Positions 61,301 through 64,000 of a DNA stretch of 64,000 nucleotides are shown piece by piece. How positions within the stretch are numbered: position 1 is the stretch's first letter; every line of letters begins with the position of its first letter. The DNA comes from Pseudomonas frederiksbergensis (GTDB lineage Bacteria; Pseudomonadota; Gammaproteobacteria; Pseudomonadales; Pseudomonadaceae). The translations under genes were made by a program, and so were the position numbers. The DNA is taken from the NCBI RefSeq assembly GCF_001952935.1, contig NZ_CP018319.1:5414001-5478000 (forward strand). Direction: 5' to 3'. A model generated the notes under the pieces. The model saw nothing but the letters and a program-made list of their open reading frames with translations, was not told the DNA's origin and did no database searches.

Positions 61301-64000
61301 CTGGTCCGAGCGCTTTATCCTGCCGATTTCCCACGACGAGGTGGTACACGGCAAGCACTCGCTGATCGACAAGATGCCCGGCGACCGCTGGCAGAAATTC
61401 GCCAACCTGCGCGCCTACCTCAGTTTCATGTGGGCACATCCGGGCAAGAAGCTGTTGTTCATGGGTTGCGAGTTTGGTCAGTGGCGTGAGTGGAACCACG
61501 ATCAGCAACTGGATTGGTATTTGCTGCAGTATTCGGAACACAAAGGAGTGCAGAAACTCGTCGGCGATCTGAATCGGCTGTATCGCGAAGAGCCGGCGCT
61601 GCATGATCAGGACGACGCGCCGCAAGGCTTCCAGTGGTTGATTGGCGATGACGCCACCAACAGCGTCTACGCCTTCATGCGCTGGAGCAGGGATGGGCGG
61701 CCGGTGTTGGTGGTGGCTAACTTCACACCGGTGCCACGTGAGGGTTATCGCATCGGCGTACCGTTTGCCGGGCGTTGGACCGAGGTGATCAACAGCGATG
61801 CGGCCACTTACGCCGGTTCGAACTATGGCAACAGCGGCGGGGCGTTTACCGAGGACGAGGCGAGCCACGGCCAGGCACTCTCATTGGTATTGAACCTGCC
61901 ACCGCTGGCGGTGTTGATGCTGCGTCCGGAGGGTTGATCTAGAACCGAGTCGCTCCCATCGCGAGCAGGCTCGCTCCCACATGATCGTTCCCACGCTCCG
62001 CGTGGGAATGCAGCCCGGGACGCTCCGCGTTCCTACGATGTGACGCAGAGCGTCACTGGAGGCATTCCCACGCAGAGCGTGGGAACGATCATTTCACCAC
62101 CGCATCCGCACACCCAGACTCCCAATCAACCCGTTCAAATCATTGTCATCCACATCACTGCTGTAGTCGGCGCTGACGTAAAGACTCACGGCAGGTGTCA
62201 CTCTGGCCACCAGGCCCAAACCCACTTCGACGGTCGATGAATAACGGCTGCTGCTGATCTTCTCGACCTGATCGAGGTTCACCGTATTGCCGGTGTACAC
62301 CGTGTGCCACAGGTTGGTTCGCACATAGGGTTCGACCCCCAGCCCGTTGATGTCGTAACTACCTTTCAAGCGTGCACCGACCCGCCCGCTCCAGGACGTC
62401 AGTTCGCTGGACGAGGCATTGCCAGATCCACCATACGGGGTGTCCAGGGTAATGCGTTGATTGATCAACTGCGCCTGGGGTTCAACGACCCAGTTGTCGC
62501 TCAGGCCAATGGGGAAACCACCTTCTACCGACAGCGTCACCGCGCTGCCTTCGGTCGCCAGTCGGGCGCCCTGGTCATTGCGGGTATAGCCGTTGACCCG
62601 ACCGCCGCTGGCCGTCAAATCCACGTGCCAGCCCTGGGGGCCGGTCAAACTCCAGTAAGCGCCGAGGCTTTGGCCCTCGAGGCTTAGAGTGTCGTGGCTG
62701 GGGTCAGCATGGGCGCGACCGGTCAGCAGCCCGTTGCTGTTGCCTTGTAACTGAGTGGTGCCGCCAACCAGTCCGACCCGCTGGGTATGACCGCTACCGC
62801 TTTTCAGAGTCAGGATCGCCGGACCTTTGAATTCGCTACTGCCAGGGCCGGCAAACCCCTGAGCCAGAACATCGGTTTGCGCTTGCCGCGAAGCTTGTCC
62901 ATATACCTGATCCCAGGCCGAAGGCGCAGCGTCCTCGATGGTCAGGCGCGAACTTCGTGTATCGGAGGCGGCGCTGAAGCGGCCGGAGTAGGGAGCGGTG
63001 AAAGTGACAGCGGGTAAGGTCATGACCGGAACATCCTGACGGTACCAAGGCGTGGCTTCGTCCGCTGCCGGCCCTGCCTGCACTTCCATGGACGAGCACA
63101 GAAGGAGTGAGCTCGATACAGTGCAAAAAGTAACTTTGATCTCTTGTTGGGTGAATGAAGTTTTCATGGAGGTCTACCTTGCAATCGCATGCGGTATCTC
63201 GCTCTGGCGTCTCTCCTACCCCGAATGAGGGGCGACCGAATGTAATGGGGCAAGCCTCTGGCCGCCCGTTTTTGCGGGTGTCTGGAGGCTTGCCCCTGGT
63301 GTATTTCCGGGGGTAGTAACGTGTAGCTAAGAAGACCCTTGATACTGCGTCAAGAAAATGGCCGATAAGTGGTACGTGTATTTTAGGGTTTGCAAGTGAC
63401 TGATTTTCGCCGCACATCTAAGCTCTTGTTTGTTCGAAAAATCGTCAAGAAACCTGCGTTCCAGAGCGTTTTTTGATAGTGGGCTACCGGTCTACCAACT
63501 CACCCTGACACCGATATTTGCAGACAATGCGCGCTGCTGATTACTGTCGATATTGGGGCGTTTCAAAGATGCACTTCAACCGCCAACGGCAAGTGATCCG
63601 ACAAATGCGTCCAGGGCTTGTGCCCCAGTATTCGCGGCTCATGACTGCTGGCATTGCGCAGATAGATCCGATCCAGGCGCAGCAGCGGAAAGCGTGCCGG
63701 ATAGGTTTTTGCCGGGCGGCCGTGGTGGCGCTCGAAGGCTTCATGCAGATAGTCACGCCGGGCGAGGGCGGTGTTGCCTTGCAACTGCCAGTCGTTGAAG
63801 TCGCCGGCGATAATCACCGGCGCATCGTCGGGTAACGATTCGAGCAGTTGGCAGAGTAGTTGGAGCTGCAGTTGGCGATGGCTTTCCAACAGACTCAAAT
63901 GCACGCAGATCGCATGCACTTCTTTGTGACCCGGCACATCCAGTACGCAATGCAGCAAGCCGCGGCGTTCGGGGCCGGTGATCGAGACGTCTAGGTTGCG

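Overview
The window looks like chromosomal core-plus-accessory DNA of a Pseudomonas, most likely of the P. fluorescens complex. The reasons are the GC-rich pseudomonad codon use, the very large NAD-glutamate dehydrogenase, a MuxABC-OpmB-type double RND pump, an orphan CcoN, and many short interspersed repeats of the pseudomonad REP type (GGGAGCGGGCTTGCTCGCGA and relatives). This is inferred from remembered gene families, not from a search. I saw no prophage, insertion sequence, CRISPR array, rRNA or tRNA.

Layout. 1-2101: the 3' part of a beta-propeller lactonase, then four small secreted or membrane ORFs of unknown role. 2124-7599 (minus): a glutathione transferase behind sbcC and sbcD, all with ATGA overlaps. 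7801-9383: an ABC-F ATPase broken by a one-base frameshift. 9390-16232 (minus): a tightly overlapping MoxR / DUF58 / DUF4381 / BatA / BatB-C / BatD operon. 16411-16736: a diverged tandem duplication that carries repeat sequences and a copied gene tail, beside a small acidic protein gene. 17542-22449: gdhB with a strong terminator.

22620-30556 is a patchwork of small accessory genes: a lipoprotein, a cupin, a monooxygenase-like protein, a MocR regulator divergent from an AhpD-like protein, a LysR regulator, a GNAT acetyltransferase, an Asp/Glu racemase divergent from an AraC regulator, and an unknown protein. 30686-35513 (minus) is a respiratory region: an ORF with a signal peptide and two membrane helices, an octaheme cytochrome c with a TPR tail, an orphan ccoN and a one-helix 73-residue protein. 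After a DGPF/YciI protein and tpx come muxA-muxB-muxC-opmB (37192-46191), an MHYT-GGDEF-EAL cyclic-di-GMP protein, an SDR oxidoreductase, a second MocR regulator and ccoG (51193-52623).

53807-61937 is the alpha-glucan/trehalose region: glgE, treS fused to maltokinase, and glgB, preceded by a sequence that matches an AlgU (sigma-22) promoter. The three enzymes link trehalose, maltose, maltose-1-phosphate and branched alpha-glucan, and the promoter match suggests envelope or osmotic stress control. An autotransporter-type barrel and a partial endonuclease/exonuclease/phosphatase gene close the window.

The observations most worth a second look are the ABC-F frameshift, the tandem duplication of a gene tail, the octaheme-TPR/orphan CcoN grouping, the AlgU-like promoter, the composite repeats around glgE-treS-glgB (one lies inside the operon), and the run of tiny exported ORFs near the left end. 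I did not find a clearly novel multi-gene system.
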